A DNA stretch of 36,341 nucleotides from Ponticaulis sp. (GTDB lineage Bacteria > Pseudomonadota > Alphaproteobacteria > Caulobacterales > Hyphomonadaceae). Of the stretch, positions 7,905 to 16,301 are shown piece by piece. The DNA is taken from the NCBI GenBank assembly GCA_002701295.1, contig NZUJ01000094.1, positions 1 to 36,341 of the forward strand, given 5' to 3'. The position numbers and the translations under genes were made by a program. The first letter of the stretch is position 1. Each line of letters opens with the position of its first letter. The notes beneath the pieces are model-generated. The model had not been told where the DNA came from and did not search any database. It saw only the letters and a program-made list of their open reading frames with translations.

Positions 7905-8354
7905 ATGACATCCCGAACCCGCATCGTAATCTCCAGCGACCATGCTGACATCGAACTCCGCAAAACCATTGCTGCGCATGTGGCTGACAAAGGCTATGAA
8001 GTCGAAGATATCGGCCCGATGACGAGCGAAAGCACGCACTATCCAAAACACGGCGAAGCCGCCGCCCGCAAAGTCGCCTCAGGTGAAGCCGACCTCGGCA
8101 TTCTGGTCTGCGGCACAGGTCAGGGCATTATGATGGCCGCCAATAAGGTGAAGGGTATCCGATGCGGCGTCTGTTCGGACACCTTCTCTGCCCGCATGAT
8201 CCGCCAGCATAACGACGCAAATATGCTGTCTCTTGGCGCGCGCGTGATTGGCGAAGGCCTGGCCCTCGATATCGTTGACGCCTTCCTCAGCGCAGACTTC
8301 GAAGGCGGTCGTCATGGCACGCGCGTCGATATGATCAAAGCCATCGAAGAGTAA
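7905..8354 (+). CDS. rpiB: Ribose-5-phosphate isomerase B / LacA-LacB family isomerase
   Basis: RpiB interconverts ribose-5-phosphate and ribulose-5-phosphate; relatives act on allose-, galactose- or tetrulose-phosphates. The 149-residue length is typical. Seen: the opening ISSDHADIELRK (phosphate-binding, with Asp and His), DIGPMTSESTHYP, the catalytic-cysteine motif GILVCGTGQGI with C69, and RCGVCSDTFSARMIRQHNDANMLSLGARV. In the classical enzyme the motif is GxxxCGTGxG, which is kept here. It stands alone between iclR and an M20 hydrolase. A second, more divergent family member lies at 9970, and a broken copy of this gene's 5' end lies at 2973. Substrate specificity within the family is uncertain. 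Confidence 0.88.
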   Translation: MTSRTRIVISSDHADIELRKTIAAHVADKGYEVEDIGPMTSESTHYPKHGEAAARKVASGEADLGILVCGTGQGIMMAANKVKGIRCGVCSDTFSARMIRQHNDANMLSLGARVIGEGLALDIVDAFLSADFEGGRHGTRVDMIKAIEE

Positions 8355-8412
8355 GCTTCCGCCAGATACTCGGTTGAACTAAGGCACCGAATGCGCGAAC
8401 CTCACTGACACA

Positions 8413-8431
8413 GCGGACGATTTCCGTCCGC
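8413..8431 (+). terminator. Possible hairpin after rpiB
   Basis: GCGGACG-ATTTC-CGTCCGC is a perfect 7-bp stem 59 bases after the rpiB stop and 28 before the next start. Only a short T stretch follows, so it is either a weak terminator or a leader structure of the downstream gene. Confidence 0.35.
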
Positions 8432-8458
8432 ACCTTTGTCACCTGAAAGGTCTGCGCC

Positions 8459-9907
8459 TTGAACCGTCTAGCCCCCTTGTTTGCGACCGGCCTGATCGCA
8501 AGCCTTCCCCTCGCCCATGCTGCGCCGCTCACCACAGCCGAACAATCCGTTTTGACGGGTATTGATGGCCGCTACGAGCAAACCGAAGCAGTCGCCCACC
8601 AGATCTGGGACTGGGCCGAGCTCGGCTATAAGGAGACCCAATCCTCAGATCTCCTCGCCTCCGAGCTTGAGGCCGCAGGGTTTTCCATCGAGAAAAGCGT
8701 CGCCGGCATCCCCACCGCATTTATCGCCAGCTTCAAGCAAGGCGATGGCCCGGTCATCGCCATTCTGGGCGAGTTTGATGCCCTACCCGGTTTCAGCCAG
8801 GCGGCCAGTCCGATGAAGTCACCCATTCCTGGTCAGGCTGCCGGGCATGCCTGCGGTCACCACCTGTTTGGTGCGGGCTCGGTGTCCGCCGCCATCGCGG
8901 TGAAAGACTGGCTTGAAGCCACCGGTACTGAGGGCGAAATCCGCTTTTACGGCACACCAGCAGAAGAAGGCGGCAGCGGCAAAGTCTATATGGTCCGCGC
9001 GGGCCTTTTTGATGATGTCGACTTCTCCATTCACTGGCACCCAAGCGACTCAAACGCAGTCATGGCGACAGCCAGCCTCGCAAATCGTTCAGCCAAATTC
9101 CGGTTCCACGGCGTCTCGGCTCACGCCGCTGCCGCACCTGAGAAAGGCCGCTCCGCGCTCGATGGCGTCGAAGCCTTCAACATGATGGTCAACATGATGC
9201 GCGAGCATGTCCCGCAGGAAAGCCGCATCCATTACGTCATCTCAGCGGGGGGCCTCGCCCCGAATGTCGTGCCTGATTTTTCTGAAGTCTTTTATTATGT
9301 CCGCCACCCGCATCCCGATCAGGTAGAAGAGATCTGGGCGCGCATCGAAGATGCCGCCAAAGGCGCGGCCATGGGCACAGGCACTACCGTCGACTGGGAA
9401 GTCATTCACGGCAACAACCCGCTTCTGATCAACGAACCGCTCGCGCTTGCCATGCTCGAAAAGCTCGAATCGCTGGGCGGGTTCACCTATACCCCGGAAG
9501 AACAGGCCTTCGCTGAAGACCTGTATGAAACGCTGAACAACCCTCAATTCGAGATTGGCGAACAGGAAAAGGTTCAGCCCTATTCTGCCTCACTCAGCTT
9601 CGGCTCCACCGATGTGGGCGACGTTTCCTACGCCACTCCAACCGTCGGTGTTCGGACAGCAACATGGGTGCCCGGCACTCCGGCCCATTCCTGGCAGGCC
9701 GTTGCCGCTGGCGGCATGTCCATCGGCATGAAGGGCGCGCAACTCGCCGCCAAAACCATGACGCTCACTGCGATTGAACTCTATGAAAATGAGGACCTTC
9801 GCACAGAGGCCCGCGCCGCATTCGATGCCGCTCGTGGTGAGGACTATGAGTACCAGTCCCTTCTCGGGGATCGCGACCCACCGCTCGATTATCGCGACAA
9901 TCCATAA
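8459..9907 (+). CDS. Secreted M20 family amidohydrolase
   Basis: M20D-type hydrolases cleave amide bonds of N-acyl amino acids, for example p-aminobenzoyl-glutamate (AbgB) or indoleacetyl amino acids. The 482-residue product begins with a signal peptide ending at about LPLAHA-APL, so it should be periplasmic. Metal and catalytic motifs are present: AILGEFDALPGF, GHACGHHLFG, GTPAEEGGSGK, FSIHWHP, the dimerisation-lid segment FHGVSAHAAAAPEKGRSA, and a late histidine in WVPGTPAHSW. The start is TTG with AAAGG upstream. It converges on a sugar-phosphate isomerase gene with a strong terminator between them. The fold is certain and AbgB is the closest namesake; the natural substrate is unknown. Confidence 0.87.
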   Translation: MNRLAPLFATGLIASLPLAHAAPLTTAEQSVLTGIDGRYEQTEAVAHQIWDWAELGYKETQSSDLLASELEAAGFSIEKSVAGIPTAFIASFKQGDGPVIAILGEFDALPGFSQAASPMKSPIPGQAAGHACGHHLFGAGSVSAAIAVKDWLEATGTEGEIRFYGTPAEEGGSGKVYMVRAGLFDDVDFSIHWHPSDSNAVMATASLANRSAKFRFHGVSAHAAAAPEKGRSALDGVEAFNMMVNMMREHVPQESRIHYVISAGGLAPNVVPDFSEVFYYVRHPHPDQVEEIWARIEDAAKGAAMGTGTTVDWEVIHGNNPLLINEPLALAMLEKLESLGGFTYTPEEQAFAEDLYETLNNPQFEIGEQEKVQPYSASLSFGSTDVGDVSYATPTVGVRTATWVPGTPAHSWQAVAAGGMSIGMKGAQLAAKTMTLTAIELYENEDLRTEARAAFDAARGEDYEYQSLLGDRDPPLDYRDNP

Positions 9908-9915
9908 CCCAACAA

Positions 9916-9945
9916 AAAAGGGGAAGCGCAGGCGCTTCCCCTTTT
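9916..9945. terminator. Bidirectional terminator between convergent genes
   Basis: A perfect 14-bp inverted repeat, AAAAGGGGAAGCGC and its complement with two bases between, lies nine bases after the M20 gene stop. A and T runs at the two ends allow it to end transcription in both directions. Confidence 0.9.
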
Positions 9946-9969
9946 CAAATTCAGTCAGGTCTCTGAGGC

Positions 9970-10626
9970 TTATGCCGGAACTGGCTCGCCGCTCAGAACA
10001 CCTTTCAGATAAGCGCTGATCGCTTCGTCCTGAGAGTTCTCGAAGAAGTATTCTGCAAACTTCTCACCAGAAATCGCAGATTTCAGCAGGTCCTGATCGA
10101 TATCTTTCAGAACGCTCAGCATGTCTTTGCAGCTCGCGTCTTTCAGGTCAGCCAGAACACCACGGTTCTTCGCCATGATCTGAGCACGCTCTTTCGGATA
10201 GCCTTCACCCGGCTTGTTCTCGAGGATTTTGCGGAAACAATCCTGCAGGTTCAGCTCAGCTGCCCAGCCAAAGCCTTTCGCGTATGGCATAGCCATCGCG
10301 TTACCCGCATTGATCTGCGAGAAGAGGAAGGCATCGGTCGGGTCGATGATCAGACCACAGAAAACACCCGGCATGGCGTTCGCAGCCAGCATGGAACCTG
10401 TGCCTGTGCCGCAACCGGTGACAACGAAATCAACGGCTTTAGAGTTCAGGAGGATCGCGGTCAGAATACCCACCATCGGATAGGTGATCTGCGCATCGTC
10501 TTCGGCTGTGTACATGCCGTAATTGAAGACCTCATGGCCCATCGGCTCGGCAACCGTGGTCAGCGCGTCGTAAATAATACCGTTTTTTGCGGCCTGGCTG
10601 TTCTCGTTGATCAGAGCAATTTTCAT
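9970..10626 (-). CDS. RpiB/LacA/LacB family sugar-phosphate isomerase (long form)
   Basis: The product has 218 residues and belongs to the longer branch of the RpiB/LacA/LacB superfamily. Landmarks: MKIALINENSQ at the start, the cysteine motif VVTGCGTGTGSMLAANA corresponding to the RpiB catalytic loop, and CGLIIDPTDAFLFSQINAGNAMAMPYAKGFG. It carries a C-terminal helical extension of about 70 residues absent from true RpiB. The ATG at 10626 follows AGGGA by six bases; the ATG one codon earlier is possible. A LacI-type palindrome lies 114 bases upstream, which suggests control by a sugar-responsive repressor encoded elsewhere. The substrate is probably a pentose or hexose phosphate; I cannot be more exact. 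Confidence 0.82.
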   Translation of the reverse strand: MKIALINENSQAAKNGIIYDALTTVAEPMGHEVFNYGMYTAEDDAQITYPMVGILTAILLNSKAVDFVVTGCGTGTGSMLAANAMPGVFCGLIIDPTDAFLFSQINAGNAMAMPYAKGFGWAAELNLQDCFRKILENKPGEGYPKERAQIMAKNRGVLADLKDASCKDMLSVLKDIDQDLLKSAISGEKFAEYFFENSQDEAISAYLKGVLSGEPVPA

Positions 10627-10739
10627 CATTCTTCCCTTTTTGGCTTGTGCGTCACAGGGGGCCGGATAGTTGCAAGGCCCGGGCAATTCTCAACTGCGAT
10701 GTTCAGGTCCTACCTAACCATCCAGACCAGTTTTGGCAA

Positions 10740-10753
10740 TGACACCGGTGTCA
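10740..10753 (-). promoter_or_regulatory. LacI-type operator upstream of the long RpiB-like gene
   Basis: TGACACCGGTGTCA is a perfect 14-bp palindrome with the central CCGG typical of LacI-family operators. On the minus strand it shares bases with a TTGACA element (complement of 10749-10754) that could be a -35 box, though no good -10 follows. No lacI-type gene is present in the window. Confidence 0.6.
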
Positions 10754-10810
10754 AATTCTTATGAAAATCCTATGGCAATTGTGTGATCAGCTTGTCTGGA
10801 ACGCTGTCCG

Positions 10811-11431
10811 TCAGGACCGATCTACGCTCAAATTCACCTGCCCGATGATGGCTTTGATCAACGCGTCTCTCGTTTCGGGGCTCTTGTCCTTCAGCGACAA
10901 AGGCAATTCTGCCCGTCCCGAAACGATCAATTCAGCCAGCCCGTGCACAATTGACCAGGAGGCCATAAGTTCCGTCATGCTGGCCTCATGCCTCAAGGGG
11001 CTGTGCCCCGTATGCGCCTCTGTCTGACTGATCAACTTGTCGAAAACCGCATAGGACACAGCTGCAAAAGCCTCATTGTGCCGGTCCGGAACTGAGGAAT
11101 TGAACATGAGCCGGAACAGTTCGCGGTTCTCCATCGCAAACTTGATATAACCGAGACCGTTCGCAATCAGCTTCGCCCTTGGTTCAGATGCAGCAGCCGC
11201 CTCTTCTCTCGACTGCATGGCTCTCAGGCGCTCATATCCCTTGCCTGCCAGTGCAGTCAGCAACCCGCGGGCATTGCCGAAATGATGCGCCGGGGCCCCA
11301 TGGCTGACACCAGCTCGTTTCGCGACAGACCTCAGCGAAATACCTTCAACGCCCTTTTCAATCAGCTCGTCTTCAGCCGCGATCAGCAAGGCATCGGCCA
11401 GATCACCGTGATGATAACTGTTCTTGGTCAT
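10811..11431 (-). CDS. TetR family transcriptional regulator
   Basis: The 206-residue product has the TetR N-terminal HTH: YHHGDLADALLIAAEDELIEKG followed by ISLRSVAKRAGVSHGAPAHHFGNARGLLTALAGKGY. The rest is an all-helical ligand domain with a WSIVHGLAELI segment seen in the TetR_C_33-like group. ATG at 11431 follows GAGGA with five bases between. It is divergent from a membrane-anchored amidohydrolase gene, and the 148 bases between the starts hold several inverted repeats overlapping promoter-like elements. Autorepression together with repression of the amidohydrolase gene is the natural reading. The ligand is unknown. Confidence 0.88.
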   Translation of the reverse strand: MTKNSYHHGDLADALLIAAEDELIEKGVEGISLRSVAKRAGVSHGAPAHHFGNARGLLTALAGKGYERLRAMQSREEAAAASEPRAKLIANGLGYIKFAMENRELFRLMFNSSVPDRHNEAFAAVSYAVFDKLISQTEAHTGHSPLRHEASMTELMASWSIVHGLAELIVSGRAELPLSLKDKSPETRDALIKAIIGQVNLSVDRS

Positions 11432-11471
11432 ATTTGTCCTCACCAGACGCAATTGGCGCAATTATCTCACA

Positions 11472-11524
11472 CGATCTTGACAATGACTAGATCGTTGTCG
11501 CAATAACATCTAGACGCTGTCTAG
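11472..11524. promoter_or_regulatory. Divergent promoter with nested TetR-type operators
   Basis: Three symmetric elements lie here: CTAGAC-GCT-GTCTAG at 11510-11524 (perfect), GACAA with TTGTC at 11479-11499 spaced by 11 bases, and CGATCT with AGATCG at 11472-11494 spaced by 11. TTGACA at 11477-11482 is a perfect -35 box for the plus-strand gene. On the minus strand TAGTCA and GATAAT are 17 bases apart. Repressor binding would cover both promoters. Confidence 0.6.
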
Positions 11525-11579
11525 TTTGTGCAAGTCAAATCTTCAGCGATTGGTTTTCAAGCTTGCCGGAGGGGTTTTG

Positions 11580-13091
11580 ATGTTGAAATGGTTTGGGCGT
11601 ATCGCCGCCGCATTGCTGGTACTGACGATCATTGGCGCGGTCGGAACCTATATCTTCGTGCGCGGTTCAGTGGTCGAAATGTTTGGCGGGAACACGCAAA
11701 CAGTCACCCTGGATCTCAACACATCCGATAAGAGTGCGCTGCTTATTGAGAATGTGAATATTCTCTCGCCGGGCGCAGACCGTTTTCTGACAGGTCAGTC
11801 GGTTCTGATTGAAAATGGCCTGATCTCGAACATCAGCTCGTCGCCTGAAACCACCCCATCCACCAAGGTCATCGATGGTCAGGGCAGGTATCTCATTCCC
11901 GGGCTGACCGACTCCCACGTTCACCTCTGGAGAAGCGAGAATGATCTGCTTCTTTACATCGCCAATGGCGTCACTCAGGTGCGGGAAATGCACGGTATTG
12001 ATCTGCATGTCCGCTGGCGTGATGAAATCAAAACTGGCCGCATCGGCCCTGACATTGTGGTCATCGCCGCGCAGCTCGCGACCTATAACTTCGCAGAAGG
12101 CCTCTGGGTCGACATGACTGCCGAGCGCAATGTTGTCCGCTCCGATGCCGATGTCCGGCGCACAGTCAGCTCACTCCTCGATGCCGGTTATGATGGCCTG
12201 AAAGCGAGTAGTTATCTCAGCCTGCCGGGTTATCAGGCTGCCAGCAAGGAAACAGCCGCGAACGACGCTCTCCTCGTCGGTCATCTTCCGGTCGCGGCGA
12301 CACTCGATGACCTCTGGGCCTCTAACCAGACCGAAGTCGCGCATGTCGAAGAGTTCGTCAAAGCTCTGATGCGCGAATTTGGCCGTGTCACCAGCTCCAA
12401 CACGGAAGAGTATCTGGCCTTCGTCCGTGAGCGCGCACCAGACGTCGCCGCCAGAGTGAAAGAGAACGGGATTTCTGTTACCTCGACGCTCGCCCTCGTG
12501 AACAGTTTCGCAGACCAGATTGTCGATATCGAACCGACGCTGCAATCGGTACAGCTCGAATATGTCAATCCGGGCGTCGCCGAAGGCCTCGCAATGGGCT
12601 GGCTGCCAGATATGAACCGGTATCGTATTCCAGACGACTTCAAGACCGATGACTGGGAACAGCGCTACACCCGATACTGGTCAGCCTATGCCGAAGCGCA
12701 GGATATTCTCTTCAAGGCGTTTCTGGCCGAAGACGTGGAACTCTTTGCCGGAACAGACGCCAATGTGCCTGTCATGGTGCCCGGCTTTTCGCTTCACGAT
12801 GAACTCGAAACCATGCAGGCCGCAGGCATGTCACCGTCGGAGGTATTAGCGTCTGCAACCCGCACGCCGTCTGACTGGATGGGCCTGAACACCGGACGTA
12901 TTTCTGAAGGGTATAAAGCCAATCTGGTTCTTCTTCGCGACAATCCGCTGACCGACATCAGCGCCACGCGGGAGATCGAAATGGTCTTCGCAAATGACCG
13001 CGCCTATGACCGGGCAATGCTTGATGGATTTCTGAAAGATGTGCTGGACGCCAATACGGCCAGCCGGAAACTGTCAATCGAAGCCTATTAG
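11580..13091 (+). CDS. Membrane-anchored amidohydrolase (imidazolonepropionase-like)
   Basis: Metal-dependent hydrolase of the amidohydrolase superfamily, 503 residues. Residues of about 8-29 form one uncleaved membrane anchor (FGRIAAALLVLTIIGAVGTYIF), so the enzyme domain should face the periplasm. Metal motifs are DSHVHLW (HxH on strand 1), GLKASSYL, VGHLPVAATLDD, HVEEF, and AGTDANVPVMVPGF (Asp on strand 8). The flanking beta-sandwich parts (ALLIENVNILSP at the start, KANLVLLRDNPL at the end) are complete. ATG at 11580 follows GGAGGGG by five bases. It is divergent from a TetR gene and presumably its target. Relatives cleave cyclic amides, dipeptides or lactones; the substrate cannot be assigned here. 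Confidence 0.85.
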   Translation: MLKWFGRIAAALLVLTIIGAVGTYIFVRGSVVEMFGGNTQTVTLDLNTSDKSALLIENVNILSPGADRFLTGQSVLIENGLISNISSSPETTPSTKVIDGQGRYLIPGLTDSHVHLWRSENDLLLYIANGVTQVREMHGIDLHVRWRDEIKTGRIGPDIVVIAAQLATYNFAEGLWVDMTAERNVVRSDADVRRTVSSLLDAGYDGLKASSYLSLPGYQAASKETAANDALLVGHLPVAATLDDLWASNQTEVAHVEEFVKALMREFGRVTSSNTEEYLAFVRERAPDVAARVKENGISVTSTLALVNSFADQIVDIEPTLQSVQLEYVNPGVAEGLAMGWLPDMNRYRIPDDFKTDDWEQRYTRYWSAYAEAQDILFKAFLAEDVELFAGTDANVPVMVPGFSLHDELETMQAAGMSPSEVLASATRTPSDWMGLNTGRISEGYKANLVLLRDNPLTDISATREIEMVFANDRAYDRAMLDGFLKDVLDANTASRKLSIEAY

Positions 13092-13148
13092 TCGGTCAAA
13101 CGCTCATTCAAAGTGATCGAAAGCACCTGAGACCCTCGGCTTCCACTT

Positions 13149-13180
13149 GCCTCTCTCGACCTATGCGCTAGGAGAGAGGC
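13149..13180 (+). promoter_or_regulatory. Hairpin in the leader of fbp
   Basis: GCCTCTCTC and GAGAGAGGC form a perfect 9-bp stem with a 14-base loop, ending 28 bases before the fbp start codon. There is no T run, so a leader structure is more likely than a terminator for the preceding gene. Confidence 0.4.
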
Positions 13181-13208
13181 TGTAGTTCGCCGAGGGGAAA
13201 ATCGCACA

Positions 13209-14120
13209 ATGTCATCGTCATTCAAAAGCCAGCTAGACAATATGGACGGCGTTTATGACGCCCTTTTCGCAGCGGCCGAGAAAATCTATGCCGAGCTCAA
13301 AAAAGGCGAAGGCCTCAAGTTTGCGACCTCGTCCAATGAATCCGGCGATGATCAGATCGAACTCGACGTTATCGCTGACGAAGCCTTCTTCGAAACCCTC
13401 AGCAAAGACCCGTATGTCCGCTATGTCGTGTCCGAGGAACGCCCGGACATGGTCAAAACATCCGACGGCCCATACAGCGTCGCGCTCGACCCGCTGGACG
13501 GATCAAAGTCTGCCCTGATCGGCATTCCATCCGGCGCGATCTTCGGCGTCTGGAAATCAGCTGACGAGGCAAAAGACTTCCATGGCGGCAATATTATTTC
13601 CGGTGGTTTTTTCCTCTTTGGCATGAACCTCGAAGTCTATTTTGCAGATGGCGACAAAGTCTATAAAGGCCAGCACGAACCGGGCGAAGGCTGGACGATC
13701 ATCAATCTGTCAGAGCCGATGCCGTCTGCCGACGTGCTCGCTATTAACGGCCAGATGCAGACCGTCTGGGCGCCATGGCTGCAGAAATATGTCGCTGACG
13801 CGATCGACACCTCCAATGGCCGCAAGCCATGGAATATGCGCTGGTTTGCCAGCATGGTGTCCGACATGAAGCGCATGGTGCTGCAGGGCGGCCTGTTCGC
13901 TTATCCGGGTGCAGACTACAAAGGCTATGAAACCGGCAAGCTGCGCCTTGTTTACGAAGCCATCCCAATGGCTTTCCTGATCCACGCCATGGGCGGGTCG
14001 TCCTCCAATGGCGAACAGTCTCTGCTCGAAATGCCCGTTGAGAAGCTCCACCAGAAAGTCCCGGTCTTCATCGGCGACAAAGACAAGATCGAAAAACTGG
14101 AAGCCTATTCCAGCCAGTAA
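13209..14120 (+). CDS. fbp: Fructose-1,6-bisphosphatase class 1
   Basis: Removes the 1-phosphate of fructose-1,6-bisphosphate in gluconeogenesis. The 303-residue protein is a little shorter than the usual 330-340. Metal and substrate motifs are VSEERPD near residue 76, ALDPLDGSK with D94 and D97, and the C-terminal TGKLRLVYEAIPMAFLIHAMGG followed by LHQKVPVFIGDKD. Many classical enzymes have DPLDGSSN, so GSK is a small departure at the end of this motif. A GAGGGG ribosome site lies 11 bases upstream. It precedes a lipoprotein gene by only 18 bases on the same strand, so both may share a transcript. The related sedoheptulose bisphosphatase activity is possible. Confidence 0.9.
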   Translation: MSSSFKSQLDNMDGVYDALFAAAEKIYAELKKGEGLKFATSSNESGDDQIELDVIADEAFFETLSKDPYVRYVVSEERPDMVKTSDGPYSVALDPLDGSKSALIGIPSGAIFGVWKSADEAKDFHGGNIISGGFFLFGMNLEVYFADGDKVYKGQHEPGEGWTIINLSEPMPSADVLAINGQMQTVWAPWLQKYVADAIDTSNGRKPWNMRWFASMVSDMKRMVLQGGLFAYPGADYKGYETGKLRLVYEAIPMAFLIHAMGGSSSNGEQSLLEMPVEKLHQKVPVFIGDKDKIEKLEAYSSQ

Positions 14121-14138
14121 CCCCCCATCGGAGCTGAA

Positions 14139-14858
14139 TTGGCCTACAGCCTGTCCATAACGCGTCGACACCTCACACTCTCTGCACTGGCCCTTTCCGG
14201 ATGCGCCAGTGCGGGGGTGAAGCTCGATCAGCCCGTTCCCGAAGAACTCTGGCACTTCAACGCGCTGAATCAGCTTGGTGGCCATCCGGCCAGTATCGAC
14301 AGTCATCCAGAGCTCGTCCGCTCCTCGCAATCTGATATCTCCTACACCGTCTTTGATGGCGAAGATGACGCCCTGTTCGTCGACCACCATCCATTGGCAG
14401 GCGCAGCAGCCTTCACCTTCGAAGCTGTATTCCGCCCCGATGGCGGACAGTTCGAACAGCGTTGGTTCCACCTGGAAGCCTTCGAAACGCCAGCCGTTGA
14501 ACCGGGCAAAGGCAGCACGCGCATGCTGTTTGAAATCCGCGTCGAAGGGTCAGACTGGTATCTGGATGCCTTCATGTGCGGCGAGGGTTATGCCGAAGTT
14601 CTGATGGAGCCCGAAAAGCGCTTCCCCGTCGGCCAATGGTATCATGTGGCACAAACCTTTGATGGCCAGACCTACAAATCCTTCGTGAATGGCAGACTTC
14701 AGGCCAAATCGTCACCGACGTTCGTTCCGCAAGGCACAGGCCGATCATCTGTTGGCTGCCGAATGGACCGTCGAAGCTATTTCAATGGCGCCGTCCATAG
14801 CGCGCGATTTGTGCATGCGGCCCTGCCACCAGAACAATTTCGGCTAGTCACCCCCTGA
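14139..14858 (+). CDS. LamG-like (concanavalin A fold) lipoprotein
   Basis: The 239-residue product starts with TRRHLTLSALALSGC, a twin-arginine-like signal ending in a lipobox with C22 as the lipidated residue. The body resembles a LamG/concanavalin-A-like domain: AFTFEAVFRPDG, RMLFEIRVEG, FPVGQWYHVAQTFDGQTYKSFVNGR and the closing YFNGAVHSARFVHAALPPEQF. Such domains bind sugars or proteins and are common in surface lipoproteins. The TTG start follows GGAG by five bases, 18 bases after fbp. Its last 15 bases overlap the end of a gene on the other strand. No catalytic residues are recognisable, so a binding role is likely. Confidence 0.75.
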   Translation: MAYSLSITRRHLTLSALALSGCASAGVKLDQPVPEELWHFNALNQLGGHPASIDSHPELVRSSQSDISYTVFDGEDDALFVDHHPLAGAAAFTFEAVFRPDGGQFEQRWFHLEAFETPAVEPGKGSTRMLFEIRVEGSDWYLDAFMCGEGYAEVLMEPEKRFPVGQWYHVAQTFDGQTYKSFVNGRLQAKSSPTFVPQGTGRSSVGCRMDRRSYFNGAVHSARFVHAALPPEQFRLVTP

Positions 14859-16271
14859 TATCAACGCCCTGCACACGGAGGCTTCTGGCTCGGCTTCGCA
14901 GAAATCGGGGGGACCATACGCTGTCCAATAATCGAACAAGCCCAGTCGCTTGGTCACATCAATGAGACGCGGATCAGCCCGAAAGTCTGGTACGCGCGGA
15001 TCGTAGAAAATCACATTATTCAATATCCAGCCCGTTTCGCTCTCAGCCTCGGCAATTGCATAAGCTGCGTCCACATTATTTGATGGATGAATAAGGCTCA
15101 TAGCCAACCAGGCTGGCATGCCAGTCTCATAGGCATCCAAAATTTCCTCGGCAAACGCTGCGAGCGTTTCGTCAGTGGGAGCTGCATAAACGTCAGCCGC
15201 CCTGGCAAAAGCCGCGCAATTCGGACCAAGTGGACAGGATGACTGCCACTCCCTCATGGCGGCGAAATCCTCTTTCCAGAGAAAGGCAAACCATTTGCCG
15301 AACCAGATAGCCGGCGTGTCGAGTCCAAAATCGTACCAGAGATAGTCCAGGCGTTCTTCGCCTTCCTCTTCATCGAGGTAAAACAATGTCGTCATGGCAA
15401 GTTCGTTCAGAGCGGGAGGCGAATTCGGCTCGACCTGAAGCGTCTGCCTCGTCAGCCGCAGGGACTCCTCGAGATAACCTGCTTCTCTGAAGTGTCCGGC
15501 CGCCCAGATCAGGATGGTCGGGTTGTTCGGCTCAGCCCTCATCGCCTCTTCAAATATCTGTCGGGATCGCGGCCAGTCGCCGCGCCGCTCAGCAATTTCA
15601 CCCATCAAAGTGCGCGGCTGAACCAGCTCTGGCTTGAGCTGCAAGGCCCTGTCAGCCGCCAGCAGGGCATTGTCCAACGAGGAGTCCAGCAAGGTTTCAT
15701 CGGAATAGGTCGGATAGGTGCCGTGCGCGTTGGCCAGCGCCGCCCAGGCCTCAGCAAAATCTTCATCCAGCTCGACGGCTCTGCTCAGAAGCAGGATCGC
15801 CCGTCGGTTGGCATCTTCACCCCGCTGCTGCCACAGCGCGATACCGCGATCATAAAGGTCCAGAGCTTCGCGGTTTTCGGTGAGTACGGGCTCCGCTGGT
15901 ATCTCTCGATTGGTCTTCAGGACGAAATAGCCCGCCAGATTCACGCAAACGAGTGCGACAATCACCAGACCTGCAAGCCACCAGGCCCAACGAGGCTTTG
16001 GTGCGATGGCGTCCTTCGTCTCAGATACAGCTTGCGACGCCAGCAATGATCGTGAATTTACCCAGCCGTCCAGTTCCGCCGGAAAGGCATAGACAGTGCT
16101 TTTCGTTTCATGAGTTTGCCGGTGAACAGGAAGGCCTTCTTCAGCCTCCCATCGTCGGGCCGTGCGTTCGCCACATCCTAAATGCAGGGCAATGCGTTTC
16201 CATCCGATCAGGCGCTCGCCTGCTTCCTGAACTGTTTGTTCTGACACTTGCCCGTCTTTCGCACGCCACAC
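14844..16271 (-). CDS. Membrane-spanning HTH regulator with periplasmic TPR domain
   Basis: Three parts can be seen. Residues of about 18-70 form a MerR/excisionase-like helix-turn-helix (LIGWKRIALHLGCGERTARRWEAEEGLPVHR) with a short wing ending at W70. Residues of about 95-118 are one membrane helix. The remaining 350 residues are helical TPR-type repeats (RAVELDEDFAEAWAALANAHG, LAADRALQLKPELVQPRTLMGEIAERRGDW, AMRAEPNNPTILIWAAGHFREAGY). The plan is that of a one-component sensor with cytoplasmic DNA binding and a periplasmic ligand domain, like CadC in layout. The start is uncertain: GTG at 16271 or GTG at 16247, neither with a good ribosome site. It faces a polytopic membrane protein gene across a GCGGCCA repeat cluster, its likely target. 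Confidence 0.75.
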   Translation of the reverse strand: MWRAKDGQVSEQTVQEAGERLIGWKRIALHLGCGERTARRWEAEEGLPVHRQTHETKSTVYAFPAELDGWVNSRSLLASQAVSETKDAIAPKPRWAWWLAGLVIVALVCVNLAGYFVLKTNREIPAEPVLTENREALDLYDRGIALWQQRGEDANRRAILLLSRAVELDEDFAEAWAALANAHGTYPTYSDETLLDSSLDNALLAADRALQLKPELVQPRTLMGEIAERRGDWPRSRQIFEEAMRAEPNNPTILIWAAGHFREAGYLEESLRLTRQTLQVEPNSPPALNELAMTTLFYLDEEEGEERLDYLWYDFGLDTPAIWFGKWFAFLWKEDFAAMREWQSSCPLGPNCAAFARAADVYAAPTDETLAAFAEEILDAYETGMPAWLAMSLIHPSNNVDAAYAIAEAESETGWILNNVIFYDPRVPDFRADPRLIDVTKRLGLFDYWTAYGPPDFCEAEPEASVCRALISGGD

Positions 16272-16301
16272 TGAATGTCGAATCTATATCAGGAAAGGCA
16301 A

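Noticed and set aside
13710..14471. Minus-strand frame of 253 codons across fbp and the LamG-like lipoprotein gene
   Set aside because: It covers parts of two well-supported genes on the other strand and has no family motifs.
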